A stretch of 64,000 nucleotides of DNA from Spectribacter hydrogenoxidans (GTDB lineage Bacteria > Pseudomonadota > Gammaproteobacteria > Nevskiales > Salinisphaeraceae), in NCBI RefSeq assembly GCF_031846275.1, contig NZ_JAVRIB010000003.1, forward strand, positions 186,001 through 250,000, read 5' to 3'. Shown here in pieces: positions 53,060 to 61,808 of this stretch; the first letter of the stretch is position 1; each line of letters starts with the position of its first letter. The translations under genes and the position numbers were made by a program. The notes under the pieces were generated by a model. It searched no databases. It was given only the letters and a program-made list of their open reading frames with translations, and had not been told where the DNA came from.

Positions 53060-53557
53060 CTAGAGCGCGTTGATCGCAGCCTCGTAATCGGGTTCCTGGC
53101 CGATTTCGGGCACCAGTTCGCTGTGGATGACCTGGTCGTTTTCGTCGACCACCACCACCGCGCGAGCGGACAGACCGGCCAGCGGGCCCTCGGTGATCAG
53201 GGTGCCGTAGTGCTGGGCAAAGGACTTGTCCCGCAGCATCGACAATGACGTGACATTGTCCAGCCCCTGGCTGCTGCAGAAGCGGCCCTGGGCGAACGGC
53301 AGATCCGCCGAGATCTGCAGCATCGCCACGTCCGGATGCGCGCCGGCGCGCTCGTTGAACTCGCGTACGGACTTGGCGCAGACATCGGTATCCACGCTGG
53401 GGAAGATGTTGAGCACCTTCTTCTTGCCGGAGAAGTCGGCCAGCGACTTGTCGGACATGTCGCCCGCGGTCAGACGGAAGTCGGGGGCCCGGGCGCCGGC
53501 GGCCGGCAGGTCTCCGGCGATGTTGATCGGATTACCCTGGAACGTGACTTGTGCCAT
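53060..53557 (-). CDS. tpx: Thiol peroxidase Tpx
   Basis: A 165-residue atypical 2-Cys peroxiredoxin. The peroxidatic Cys60 is in SVDTDVCAKSV and the resolving Cys94 in GRFCSSQG. It reduces organic and hydrogen peroxides with thioredoxin. The ribosome site AAGGAG is 8 bases ahead of the ATG. A 158-base gap precedes it, with TTGACA and an 18-bp palindrome, so it may have its own promoter inside the gcv cluster. Confidence 0.96.
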   Translation of the reverse strand: MAQVTFQGNPINIAGDLPAAGARAPDFRLTAGDMSDKSLADFSGKKKVLNIFPSVDTDVCAKSVREFNERAGAHPDVAMLQISADLPFAQGRFCSSQGLDNVTSLSMLRDKSFAQHYGTLITEGPLAGLSARAVVVVDENDQVIHSELVPEIGQEPDYEAAINAL

Positions 53558-53573
53558 CGAAAAACTCCTTGGT

Positions 53574-53606
53574 ACTAAACGACTGCGACCGCAGTCGGTG
53601 TGTCAA
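53574..53606 (-). promoter_or_regulatory. Promoter-like region with 18-bp dyad ahead of tpx
   Basis: On the minus strand TTGACA (53601-53606) is followed by a perfect dyad of two 8-base arms and a 2-base centre (53580-53597), then TTTAGT (53574-53579) as the best -10. The -35 to -10 spacing is 21 bases, long for sigma-70 but near what MerR-family-controlled promoters use, where a dyad lies in a lengthened spacer. The rest of the 158-base gap shows nothing nameable. Confidence 0.45.
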
Positions 53607-53715
53607 CATGCTGCGCGAGCCACGACAGCGGCGCGCGGCATGCGCAGTGTACGTGAGCAACCCCTGCGCTCGACGCGCACCGGGCCGGGCGGGAGGCCGG
53701 GCGCCATGCATCGGT

Positions 53716-55101
53716 TCAGGCCACCGCCGATTTCTTGCCATAGCCCTGCAGGACATCGGCCAATGCGTCGGCATACGCGTCGAGGTCGGCCTCGGTCTTG
53801 GTCTCGGTGACGCAGACCAGCAGGCAGTCGGACAGCTCGGGATAATCCCGGCCCAGCGCATACCCGCCGAGAATACCGCGGGCAGTCAGCGCCTCCAGCA
53901 CCTTGCCCACCGGCTGGTCGATGCGCAGCACCGCCTCGTGGAAACCGGGCGCATTGAAGGCCGCTTCCACGTCCGGCAGGCGGGTCAGCCGCTCGACCAG
54001 GCCGCGGGTATTGGCCACGCTGGCCGAGGCCGCCCGCCGCAAGCCCTCGGGGCCGAGCAGGCTCATGTGAATGGTGGCCGCGGTGACCAGCAGACCCTGA
54101 TTGGTGCAGATGTTGGAGGTCGCCTTGGAGCGCCGGATATGCTGCTCCCGGGGCTGCAGGGTCAGGGTGTAGCCATCCCGGCCCTCCAGATCCTTCGTGC
54201 GGCCGACTATGCGGCCGGGCATCTGCCGGGCCAGCTTCTGGCGGCAGCACATCAGACCGAAATATGGCCCGCCGGATGACAGCGGCGCGCCCAGCGGCTG
54301 GCCTTCGCCGCAGACGATGTCGGCACCGTTTTCTCCCCACTCGCCCGGCGGCCGGATCAGGGCCAGGGCCAGCGGGTTGACCACCGCGATGACAAGCGCA
54401 CCCTGTTCATGCGCCCAGTCGGTGATGGCATCCACGTCCTCGAGCTTGCCGAAGAAATTCGGCTGCGGAATCACCACCGCCGTGACGTCCGGCCCGTCGT
54501 ACTGGCGCAGCGCGTTCATGCTCGTGGTACCGGTCTTGGGGTCGTAGGGGAGTTCCTCGAACCGCACGTCCTGGTTGCCGCAGATGGCCCGGGCGGTCTT
54601 GCGATAAGCCGGGTGCACGGTGGCCGGCACCAGAATCCGCGCCGACTTCGCCTTGCGCGTGGACCGTACCGCCATCAGGGCGGCTTCGGCCATGGCGGAG
54701 GCGCCGTCATAGAGCGAGGCATTCGCCACATCCATGCCGGTCAGGCCCGCCATCATGGTCTGGTATTCGTAGATCAGCTGGAGCGTGCCCTGGCTGGCCT
54801 CGGCCTGATACGGGGTGTAGGCGCTGTAGTACTCGCCGCGGGTGGTGATCTCCCACACCGCAGCCGGTACGTGATGCTCGTAGGCCCCGGCGCCGATGAA
54901 GCACAGCGCGCCGGCATCAAGAGCCGCGCGTTCAGTCATCAACCGGGAGATGGCCATCTCGGTCATGCCTTCCGGCACGCTGTCGATATGGTTGCCCCGC
55001 AGTTCGCGCGGGATCTCGTCGAACAGGTCCTCGATGCTGTCGGCACCGATGGTGTCGAGCATGGACCGGATGTCGTCGTCGGTATGCGGGATGAACGGCA
55101 T
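53716..55101 (-). CDS. gcvPA: Glycine dehydrogenase (decarboxylating) subunit 1
   Basis: A 461-residue N-terminal half of the split P-protein. FIPHTDDDIRSMLD, AYTPYQAEASQGTLQ and YEYQTMMAGLTGMDVANASLYDG are recognisable (flanks given). It forms the decarboxylase with GcvPB. It is 38 bases after gcvH and 158 bases before tpx. Length matches the family (about 450). Confidence 0.97.
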   Translation of the reverse strand: MPFIPHTDDDIRSMLDTIGADSIEDLFDEIPRELRGNHIDSVPEGMTEMAISRLMTERAALDAGALCFIGAGAYEHHVPAAVWEITTRGEYYSAYTPYQAEASQGTLQLIYEYQTMMAGLTGMDVANASLYDGASAMAEAALMAVRSTRKAKSARILVPATVHPAYRKTARAICGNQDVRFEELPYDPKTGTTSMNALRQYDGPDVTAVVIPQPNFFGKLEDVDAITDWAHEQGALVIAVVNPLALALIRPPGEWGENGADIVCGEGQPLGAPLSSGGPYFGLMCCRQKLARQMPGRIVGRTKDLEGRDGYTLTLQPREQHIRRSKATSNICTNQGLLVTAATIHMSLLGPEGLRRAASASVANTRGLVERLTRLPDVEAAFNAPGFHEAVLRIDQPVGKVLEALTARGILGGYALGRDYPELSDCLLVCVTETKTEADLDAYADALADVLQGYGKKSAVA

Positions 55102-55139
55102 GGGTCACGCCTCCGCAGTTGTTGTCACGGGAAACAGGT

Positions 55140-55535
55140 TCAACCTTCCTCGTCGGCCACGACCTGCTCGTAGGCATCGGGATCGAGTAGGTCGTCGAGC
55201 CCGGATTCGTCTGCAATGGACATCTTCAGCAGCCAGCCCTCGCCGTAGGGGTCGTCGTTGATCAGTTCCGGCGCATCCGCCAGCTGCGGATTCACCTCGA
55301 TCACCTCGCCGGACAGCGGAGCGTAGACATCCGACGCGGCCTTCACCGATTCCACCACCGCCACGGTGTCGCCCGCGGTCAGGGTTTCGCCGGCTTCCGG
55401 CAGCTCCACGAACACCAGATCGCCCAGCGCCCCCTGGGCGTAGTCGCTGATGCCGACCGTGGCCCGGCCGTCCTCGTCAAGGCGTATCCATTCATGCGTC
55501 TTGGCGTACTTCAGGTCAGCGGGTATTTCACTCAT
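55140..55535 (-). CDS. gcvH: Glycine cleavage system H protein
   Basis: A 131-residue lipoyl carrier. Lys65 in VESVKAASD is the lipoylation site; HEWIRL and YAQGALGDLVFVELP precede it. It shuttles the aminomethyl group between GcvP, GcvT and the L-protein. It lies 19 bases after gcvT with a GGGAGA-like site. Confidence 0.97.
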   Translation of the reverse strand: MSEIPADLKYAKTHEWIRLDEDGRATVGISDYAQGALGDLVFVELPEAGETLTAGDTVAVVESVKAASDVYAPLSGEVIEVNPQLADAPELINDDPYGEGWLLKMSIADESGLDDLLDPDAYEQVVADEEG

Positions 55536-55554
55536 CGCACGTCTCCCTTCCCTT

Positions 55555-56652
55555 TCAGATTTGAATGCGCGCCTTGCCGTTGCGCACGAACGGATGTTTC
55601 ACGATGCGGGCGCCACACCAGCGTCCGCGCCGCTCGACTTCGATACTGTCGCCTTCGGCCCAGTCCTGCGGCACGCGAGCCAGGCCGATGGAACACTTCA
55701 GGGTGGGCGAGTAGGTGCCACTGGTGAGCAGGCCTTCGCCTCCGGCACCGGCATGGCGCACGGTCTGACCGTGGCGGAGCACGCCGCGGTCGGTCAGCAG
55801 CACGCCCGCCAGCTTGCGCTGCGGGTCGGAGACCGCGTCGGTCAGCGCGGCCCGGCCGACGAAATCGCGGTCGGCCGGCTCCCAGGCCACGGTCCAGCCC
55901 AGCCCCGACTCCAGCGGATGGGTGTCTTCGTCCATGTCCTGGCCGTAGAGATTCAGCCCCGCCTCCAGGCGCAGCGTGTCGCGCGCGCCCAGGCCGCAGG
56001 GTTCCACGCCGGCGGCGGCGAGCGCGTCCCAGAACGGCGGCAAATCGGCGGCCGGCAGAATGCATTCGAAGCCGTCCTCCCCGGTATACCCGGTGCGGCC
56101 CACCAGCCGGTCGTCGGCGAAGGCGGCAAAGAACGGTTTGAGTTGCGCGGCGGGCTCGTGCAGCTCCGCGGGCAGACAGCCCAGGGCCAGTTCGCGAGCC
56201 TGCGGCCCCTGCACGGCGACAATGCCCAGATCCGGCCGGCGTTCGACGGTGACATCGAAGCCTTCGGCGTGAGCCTGCATCCAGGCAAGGTCCTTGTCGG
56301 CGGTGCCGGCGTTGACCACGGTGCGGTAGTGGCCGTCGGCGACGTGATAGACGATCAGGTCGTCCACCACGCCGCCCTGCTCGTTGAGCATGCAGGTATA
56401 GAGGGCCTTGCCGGGCGTATCGGCCCGGGCGACATCATTGGCCCACAGATAGCGCAGATACGCGCGGGCGCCGGCGCCGCGGACCTCGACCGCGGCCATG
56501 TGGGAGACATCGAACATGCCGGCACGGGCGCGCACGGCCAGGTGCTCGTCGATCTGGGAGCCGTAGTTGACGGGCATGTCCCAGCCGGCGAAGTCGACCA
56601 TCTTCGCGCCGGCGGCGGTATGCGCGTCAAACAGGGGCGTACGCTTTCCCAT
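55555..56652 (-). CDS. gcvT: Glycine cleavage system T protein (aminomethyltransferase)
   Basis: A 365-residue tetrahydrofolate-dependent aminomethyltransferase. It starts GKRTPLFDAH, followed by FAGWDMPVNYGS, DVSHMAAVEVRG and GRTGYTGEDGFE. Start ATG 56652 with AAAGGGAT upstream; an earlier frame would translate riboswitch sequence. First gene of the operon; controlled by the glycine riboswitch upstream. Confidence 0.97.
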   Translation of the reverse strand: MGKRTPLFDAHTAAGAKMVDFAGWDMPVNYGSQIDEHLAVRARAGMFDVSHMAAVEVRGAGARAYLRYLWANDVARADTPGKALYTCMLNEQGGVVDDLIVYHVADGHYRTVVNAGTADKDLAWMQAHAEGFDVTVERRPDLGIVAVQGPQARELALGCLPAELHEPAAQLKPFFAAFADDRLVGRTGYTGEDGFECILPAADLPPFWDALAAAGVEPCGLGARDTLRLEAGLNLYGQDMDEDTHPLESGLGWTVAWEPADRDFVGRAALTDAVSDPQRKLAGVLLTDRGVLRHGQTVRHAGAGGEGLLTSGTYSPTLKCSIGLARVPQDWAEGDSIEVERRGRWCGARIVKHPFVRNGKARIQI

Positions 56653-56669
56653 GGATATCCCTTTTTCGA

Positions 56670-56690
56670 GTGGCTCGACCGGGCCGCCAC
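56670..56690 (-). other. Hairpin between riboswitch and gcvT ribosome site
   Basis: GTGGC and GCCAC, 11 bases apart, lie just downstream of the second glycine aptamer and about 7 bases upstream of the AAAGGGAT ribosome site. No U-tract follows, so the expression platform may act on translation rather than as a terminator. Confidence 0.4.
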
Positions 56691-56702
56691 TTGCGACCCT
56701 GC

Positions 56703-56908
56703 CGCCCCTCTGTCCGGGAACCTGAGAGATTAGCCGTTGCCGGCCTCGCCCCGTCGGTGACCCGCCGTGGCGGGTACTCTCCAGAGTCGATCGGAAGCCG
56801 ATCTGGCTTCGCGTCGCGTGGTCCATGGGCCTGAGCGTTTCCGGGCGGATTTGCGCCTTCGGCGTCCCCGAGCCGGATGGTACCGGCGAAAGGACTCTCC
56901 CACGCGTT
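56703..56908 (-). ncRNA. Tandem glycine riboswitch
   Basis: On the minus strand the leader of gcvT holds two glycine aptamers. Aptamer 1 runs from GGGAGAG (about 56902) with GCCGAAGGCGCAA (56851-56863) and CTCAGGC (56829-56835). The linker leads to CTCTGGAGAG (56777-56786) opening aptamer 2, which ends with CTCTCAGG (56721-56728) and GGACAGAGGGG (56705-56715). These are the conserved elements of the gcvT motif. Aptamer 2 differs from the consensus core (CCGACGGGGCGAGG where CCGAAGGGGCAAG is usual). Binding of glycine would turn on gcv expression. This 349-base gap holds otherwise only the promoter and the small hairpin. Confidence 0.92.
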
Positions 56909-56925
56909 TGTCGATCGAGTCATAG

Positions 56926-56954
56926 ATTGTACCAATGCATCCGGCCCGATCCAA
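56926..56954 (-). promoter_or_regulatory. Sigma-70-type promoter of the gcv operon
   Basis: On the minus strand TTGGAT (56949-56954) and TACAAT (56926-56931) are 17 bases apart, placing the transcript start just ahead of the first glycine aptamer. This is the most convincing promoter in the window. Confidence 0.7.
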
Positions 56955-57001
56955 GCCGGGTGCGATAATCTCCGCCTCTGCCGACTATCCGGGACCACCG
57001 C

Positions 57002-59413
57002 TTGTACTCGCTACGACAACGCCTTGCCGACTGGGTTCTGCGCCACCGCCGGGCCGCATTCGCGGTGTTCGCGCTGATCACGCTGTTCTTCGCCGCCGGT
57101 CTGCCACGGGTGCAGATCGAGACGGTGTTCTCGGACCTGCTGCCCACCGACGATCCATTCGTCCAGGTGTTCAAGGACCATCCCAACTTCGGCAATCCGC
57201 TGACCATGGTGATCATGGTCCAGCGAAAGAACGGCACGCTCTATCACGCGGACACGCTGCAGAAGGTCTGGGATCTGACCCGCGACATCGACCTGGCGCC
57301 GGCGGTGGACCATGACCAGGTACTGTCGATCACCACCACCAAGGCACGCTACGCCGAAGCCACCCCCTACGGCATCGACATGCAGCCGCTGATGGGGGAC
57401 GCGCCGCCGGTCAGCCCGAAGACCATCGCCGATTTTCGCAACCGGGTGGATCGCTCCCCCAACATCCGCAATTTCCTGGTCTCGGAGGATGATTCGGCCA
57501 CCCTGATCATGGCCACCTTCATCGAGCACCGGATCGATTACGGCGAAACCTTCGAATATGTCCAGGGCTTGGTCGAGAATGCGCGCGACGCCAATCACGA
57601 TATCTATCTGACCGGCCAGCCGGCGCTGATCGGCTGGGTCTATCGCTACGAATGGCAGATGGCCGGCATCTTCGCCCTGACGCTACTGGCGCTGTTCGGG
57701 GCCCTGGTGTTCTACATGCGCAACCTGGTGGGCGTAGTCACCCCGCTGATCACCAGCGCGACTGCCGCCATCTGGGCCTTCGGTTTCGTGGGCTGGCTGA
57801 ACATCTCGGTGGAGCCGCTACTGATGGTGGTGCCGCTGCTGCTCACCGCCCGCTCATTCTCCCACAGCGTGCAGTTCACCGAGCGCTTCCATGAAATTCA
57901 CGCCGAGGTGGGCGACCGGCTGGAAGCCGCCCGGCGCACCATGCGGGTGATGGCAGCCCCCTCGGTGCTGAGCATTCTCACCGACGTGCTGGGCATTGCG
58001 GTGGTGATTGCCGCCCCGATTCCCGCCATGGTCAGGCACGCCATCTTCTGCGGCATGTGGGCGGTGTGGCTGATTCCGACGGGCGTGGTACTGATTTCCC
58101 TGCTGCTGGCCACCCTGCCCGCTCCGCGCCGCCCGGTGAGGGCAACTGGCGGCCGGTCCGACGAGTACGCCCGGAGCGGCCTGGTACGCCTGCTGAATGG
58201 CATCGCGGGCCTGACCACTGGCCGGCGCGCGGCGGTTACCGCTGCCGTGGTGATTGCCGGTGGCGGCGCGGCGGTTTTCACCGCGCTGCAGATCCGCATC
58301 GGCAATCCGGTCGAGGGCAGCCACCTGTTCTGGCATGACTCCGAATTCAACACCGCGGTCCGCCAGATCAACGACCATTTTCCCGGTACCAACACGCTGG
58401 AGATCGTGCTCGAGGCCAAGAACGACAAGGATCCCAGCTGGACCGCCCAGCAACTGGACACCGTGCGCACCATGCTGCAGTTGCAGGACGATCTGGAGAC
58501 CGGCGAGTTCCCGCCGGCCGCCACCCTTTCATTCGCCGATTACCTGCGCGAGGGCAACCGGCTCTACAACGGCGGCGATCCTCGCTGGATGCCGCTGGAT
58601 GAACGCCAGCGGGCAATCAGCGCCGCGGCCACCGCCGCCATGCTCGGCTCCAGCGCCAAGGCCTTCAATCACGTGATTTCCTTCGATGCCCAGCACTCGA
58701 CCGTGTCGCTGTGGTATCCAGACAACAAGCAGGAAACGGTGGACCAGGCGCTGGCGACAGCGCGTGCCGCGGTCGAAAAGGTGGGGGTCGACCACGAGGC
58801 TTTCACCGTGCGGCTCGGTACCGGGATCATCGCCCTGCAGGAGGCGATCAACCGGGTGGTGGAACGCTATCACCACCTCATCGTGCTACTGCTCAACCTG
58901 TTCATCTTCCTGATGTTCTCGCTGGCCTACCGCTCGGTAGTGGCCGGCATCCTGCTGCTGATTCCGGTCAACCTGTCCCACTTCACCATGGTGGCGGCCA
59001 TGCACCTGCTGGGCGTGGGGCTGGACGTGAACTCCATGATCGTGGCGGCGATCGGTCTGGGGGTGGGTATCGACTACGGCATCTACCTGCTGTCGCGCAT
59101 CTGCGAGGAGTTCCAGCGGCTGGACGGCGACTGGGAGGCGGCCATCCGCGCCGCACTGGTGACCACCGGCAAGGCCATTCTGTTTACCGCCACCATCATG
59201 GCGGTAGGAATCCTGCCGCTGTACCTGCTGTCCGGGCTCAAGTTCGTGGCCGACATGGGCCTGCTGATCATGGTGATCATGGGCATCAACATGGCCATGT
59301 CGCTGATCGTGCTGCCGCTGCTGGTGAACCTGCTGCGCCCGCGCTTCGTGCGCCGCCCGCAGCCGCTGCTGGGCGAGCGGATCGACTGGGATCAGGAGCA
59401 GCCGGCTCGGTAA
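57002..59413 (+). CDS. RND/MMPL-family exporter
   Basis: An 803-residue inner-membrane protein with two repeats, each one span, a large periplasmic loop and five more spans. GVGIDYGIYLLSRI in the second half is the proton-relay-type MMPL motif. It starts with TTG 57002 (YSLRQRLADWVL). Such lone members export lipids, hopanoids or other hydrophobic molecules. No membrane-fusion or outer-membrane partner is adjacent. It is divergent from gcvT and convergent with ubiI. Substrate unknown. Confidence 0.9.
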   Translation: MYSLRQRLADWVLRHRRAAFAVFALITLFFAAGLPRVQIETVFSDLLPTDDPFVQVFKDHPNFGNPLTMVIMVQRKNGTLYHADTLQKVWDLTRDIDLAPAVDHDQVLSITTTKARYAEATPYGIDMQPLMGDAPPVSPKTIADFRNRVDRSPNIRNFLVSEDDSATLIMATFIEHRIDYGETFEYVQGLVENARDANHDIYLTGQPALIGWVYRYEWQMAGIFALTLLALFGALVFYMRNLVGVVTPLITSATAAIWAFGFVGWLNISVEPLLMVVPLLLTARSFSHSVQFTERFHEIHAEVGDRLEAARRTMRVMAAPSVLSILTDVLGIAVVIAAPIPAMVRHAIFCGMWAVWLIPTGVVLISLLLATLPAPRRPVRATGGRSDEYARSGLVRLLNGIAGLTTGRRAAVTAAVVIAGGGAAVFTALQIRIGNPVEGSHLFWHDSEFNTAVRQINDHFPGTNTLEIVLEAKNDKDPSWTAQQLDTVRTMLQLQDDLETGEFPPAATLSFADYLREGNRLYNGGDPRWMPLDERQRAISAAATAAMLGSSAKAFNHVISFDAQHSTVSLWYPDNKQETVDQALATARAAVEKVGVDHEAFTVRLGTGIIALQEAINRVVERYHHLIVLLLNLFIFLMFSLAYRSVVAGILLLIPVNLSHFTMVAAMHLLGVGLDVNSMIVAAIGLGVGIDYGIYLLSRICEEFQRLDGDWEAAIRAALVTTGKAILFTATIMAVGILPLYLLSGLKFVADMGLLIMVIMGINMAMSLIVLPLLVNLLRPRFVRRPQPLLGERIDWDQEQPAR

Positions 59414-59419
59414 ACTGGG

Positions 59420-60616
59420 TTACTTCAGCAGTGGCGGCAGATCACCGCCCAGCCCCACTGCCTGGCGCATCATCAGCTGCTTGAGCGGCGCCAGGTCCTG
59501 CACCGCGGCAATGCCGCGGTCGCGCAAGCGGGACAGCGCCGGATCCTCGATGCCGAACACCCGCTTGATACCGTCGGTGACCGCCATCATCGCCAGATTG
59601 TCCACCTTGCGGCGCCGCTGGTAGCGGCGCAGGCGGCGTTCGTCGCCCGGGTCGCGGCCGGACTGACGGGACTGCTCGAGCACCTCGACCAGGGCGGCCA
59701 CATCCATGAAGCCGAGATTGGCCCCCTGCCCCGCCATGGGATGCAGCACGTGGGCGGCATCGCCGGCCAGCACGATGCGCGGCCGGACATAGTCGGTGGC
59801 GTGCATCAGGCGCAGCGGGAAAGCCGCACGGCTGTCGACGCGGGTGACCCGGCCGAGAATGCCGCCGGAGGCCCGAGTCAGGCGCTCGGCAAACGCGGCA
59901 TCGTCCAGATCGCGCAGCTCGTCGGCCAGCCGGTCGTCGGCATGCCAGGCCAGGGAACAGCGGCCATCCGCCATCGGCAGGAACGCCACCGGTCCGGTGG
60001 GGATATAGCGTTGCCAGGCAATCGACTGGTGCGGCCTTTCCGTGGCCACCGTGCCCACGGTGCAGCGTTGGCGGTAGGGCCAGCCCACGGTGTCGATGCC
60101 GGCGAACCGCCGCACCGGCGAACCCGCCCCTTCCGCGCCCACCACCAGCCGGGCCCGGAGTTCACGGCCATCGGCCAGGGTCAGATTGGCGGCGTTCGCC
60201 GTGACCGACAGATCGCCCAGTTCCGCCGGGCAGAAGCAGGTGACATTACGCAGCGCCCGCCATGCGGCATCGACAATCAGGCGGTTCTCGATGATGTGGC
60301 CCAGCTCCGGCAACCCCAGGGCGGTGTGCTCGAATTCCAGCTGCGCCCGGCCACCGCCTTCCCACACCCGCATGCCGCGATAGACGGCGACGCGGTGGTG
60401 ATCGAGGTCCGCCCACAACTCCAGGTTTTCCAGCAGTCGGCGCGAGGCCGGGGATACGGCCGATACCCGCAGATCGTACTCGTCGTCGGAGGCCAGCGGC
60501 ACCGGCTCCCGTGCCTCGATCAGGGCGACCCGGAAGCCGGCCCGGTCCAGTGCGACGGCCAGCACCGCCCCCACCATGCCACCGCCGACCACGGCGATAT
60601 CGAACGAGTCAGGCAT
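59420..60616 (-). CDS. ubiI: FAD-dependent ubiquinone-pathway hydroxylase (UbiI-like)
   Basis: A 398-residue flavoprotein monooxygenase. The FAD loop is VVGGGMVGAVLA; a DG-type motif and GDAAHVLHPMAGQGANLGFMD follow. It resembles UbiI/VisC, which hydroxylates ring carbon 5 of the ubiquinone precursor. It overlaps ubiH by 8 bases. UbiF or UbiM cannot be excluded on sequence alone. Confidence 0.88.
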   Translation of the reverse strand: MPDSFDIAVVGGGMVGAVLAVALDRAGFRVALIEAREPVPLASDDEYDLRVSAVSPASRRLLENLELWADLDHHRVAVYRGMRVWEGGGRAQLEFEHTALGLPELGHIIENRLIVDAAWRALRNVTCFCPAELGDLSVTANAANLTLADGRELRARLVVGAEGAGSPVRRFAGIDTVGWPYRQRCTVGTVATERPHQSIAWQRYIPTGPVAFLPMADGRCSLAWHADDRLADELRDLDDAAFAERLTRASGGILGRVTRVDSRAAFPLRLMHATDYVRPRIVLAGDAAHVLHPMAGQGANLGFMDVAALVEVLEQSRQSGRDPGDERRLRRYQRRRKVDNLAMMAVTDGIKRVFGIEDPALSRLRDRGIAAVQDLAPLKQLMMRQAVGLGGDLPPLLK

Positions 60617-61808
60617 CGGTGGTCACGTCGCTGGCGAAGGCCAGACCCATGCTGCGGCGGGCCATGTCGTGCTTGATCCCGGGCAGCAGTTCCAGCCCGG
60701 TCAGCCCCAGCCCCCGGGCCAGTCCCAGGCCCGGCAGGCGATTGGAAAACAGACGGACAATGCCGTCGGTGAAATTGCTCACCCGGTGCTGGTCGGCGCG
60801 GCGCGCCTCGCGCCAGGTCTCCAGCAGGGCGGCATCGCCGGGGTCGGCGGCGGTCTGCAGCAACCCGGCGAGCACGGTGACGTCCCGCAGGGCCAGGTTG
60901 AAACCCTGCGCGGCGGCCGGATGCAGATGGTGACCAGCGCTGCCCACCAGTAGCGCCCGCTCGGCGATCGGCCGCGGGCAGATCACCCGTTTCAGCGGAT
61001 AGGCACCACGCGGCCCAAGGCCATCGAAGCGCCCCAGACGCTGCCCGAACGCCGTCTGCAGGGCGGCCAGAAAGGCGCCGTCGTCCTCGCGGCAGCGCTG
61101 TTCGGCCTCATCCGTCGGCAGGGTCCAGACCAGCGCGACATCCGTTGCGGAGCGCGGCAGGATCGCGATCGGGCCGGCCGGCGTGAAACGCTCGTAGGCG
61201 GTATCGCCTGGCGGGCGGCCGGGGCAAACCGAGGTGACCACCGCCTGCTGGCCGTAATCACGGATTTCCGCGCCAATACCCAGGGCAGCGCGCACGGCCG
61301 AGCCGGCGCCATCGGCCCCTACCACCAGGCAAGTCGTTATCTGGCGCGACCGGTCGCCCTCGCTGAGGGTTACCGCGACTCTGTGCTCGCCGGTTTCCAG
61401 CTGCTGGAAGCGGGCCGGCGCAATCACCTCCACTCCGTCGACGTCCGCCAGGCGCTGATAAAGCGCACCGGCCAGTACGTGATTGGGCACCACATACCCG
61501 AGCGCATCGACCCCGTAGTCGGCATGATCAACCCGGGTAACGCCGAAGCGGCCGCGCTGGGACACATGCAGATGGCGGATCGGGGCGGCCGTCCCGGCGA
61601 TGGCCGGCCACAGTCCCCAGCGTTCGAACAGGATCCGGCTGCCCCAGGCCAGCGCGGTGGTGCGCTCGACCTGGTCCGGCACCGGATCGGTGGCGGGCAG
61701 TGCCGCCTCCACCAGCCCGATGCGGCGACCCGAACCGGCCATGGCACAGGCGAAACTGGCCCCGACCAGTCCGCCGCCGATGACCAGGACGTCGAAGTCA
61801 TCAGCCAT
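60609..61808 (-). CDS. ubiH: 2-octaprenyl-6-methoxyphenol hydroxylase UbiH
   Basis: A 399-residue flavoprotein monooxygenase of ubiquinone synthesis: FAD loop VIGGGLVGASFA, VVGADGAGSAVR, then GSAGHHLHPAAAQGFNLALRD, where AAQGFNL is typical of UbiH. It overlaps pepP by 8 bases on the 5' side and ubiI on the 3' side, as in many gammaproteobacteria. Confidence 0.93.
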   Translation of the reverse strand: MADDFDVLVIGGGLVGASFACAMAGSGRRIGLVEAALPATDPVPDQVERTTALAWGSRILFERWGLWPAIAGTAAPIRHLHVSQRGRFGVTRVDHADYGVDALGYVVPNHVLAGALYQRLADVDGVEVIAPARFQQLETGEHRVAVTLSEGDRSRQITTCLVVGADGAGSAVRAALGIGAEIRDYGQQAVVTSVCPGRPPGDTAYERFTPAGPIAILPRSATDVALVWTLPTDEAEQRCREDDGAFLAALQTAFGQRLGRFDGLGPRGAYPLKRVICPRPIAERALLVGSAGHHLHPAAAQGFNLALRDVTVLAGLLQTAADPGDAALLETWREARRADQHRVSNFTDGIVRLFSNRLPGLGLARGLGLTGLELLPGIKHDMARRSMGLAFASDVTTDA

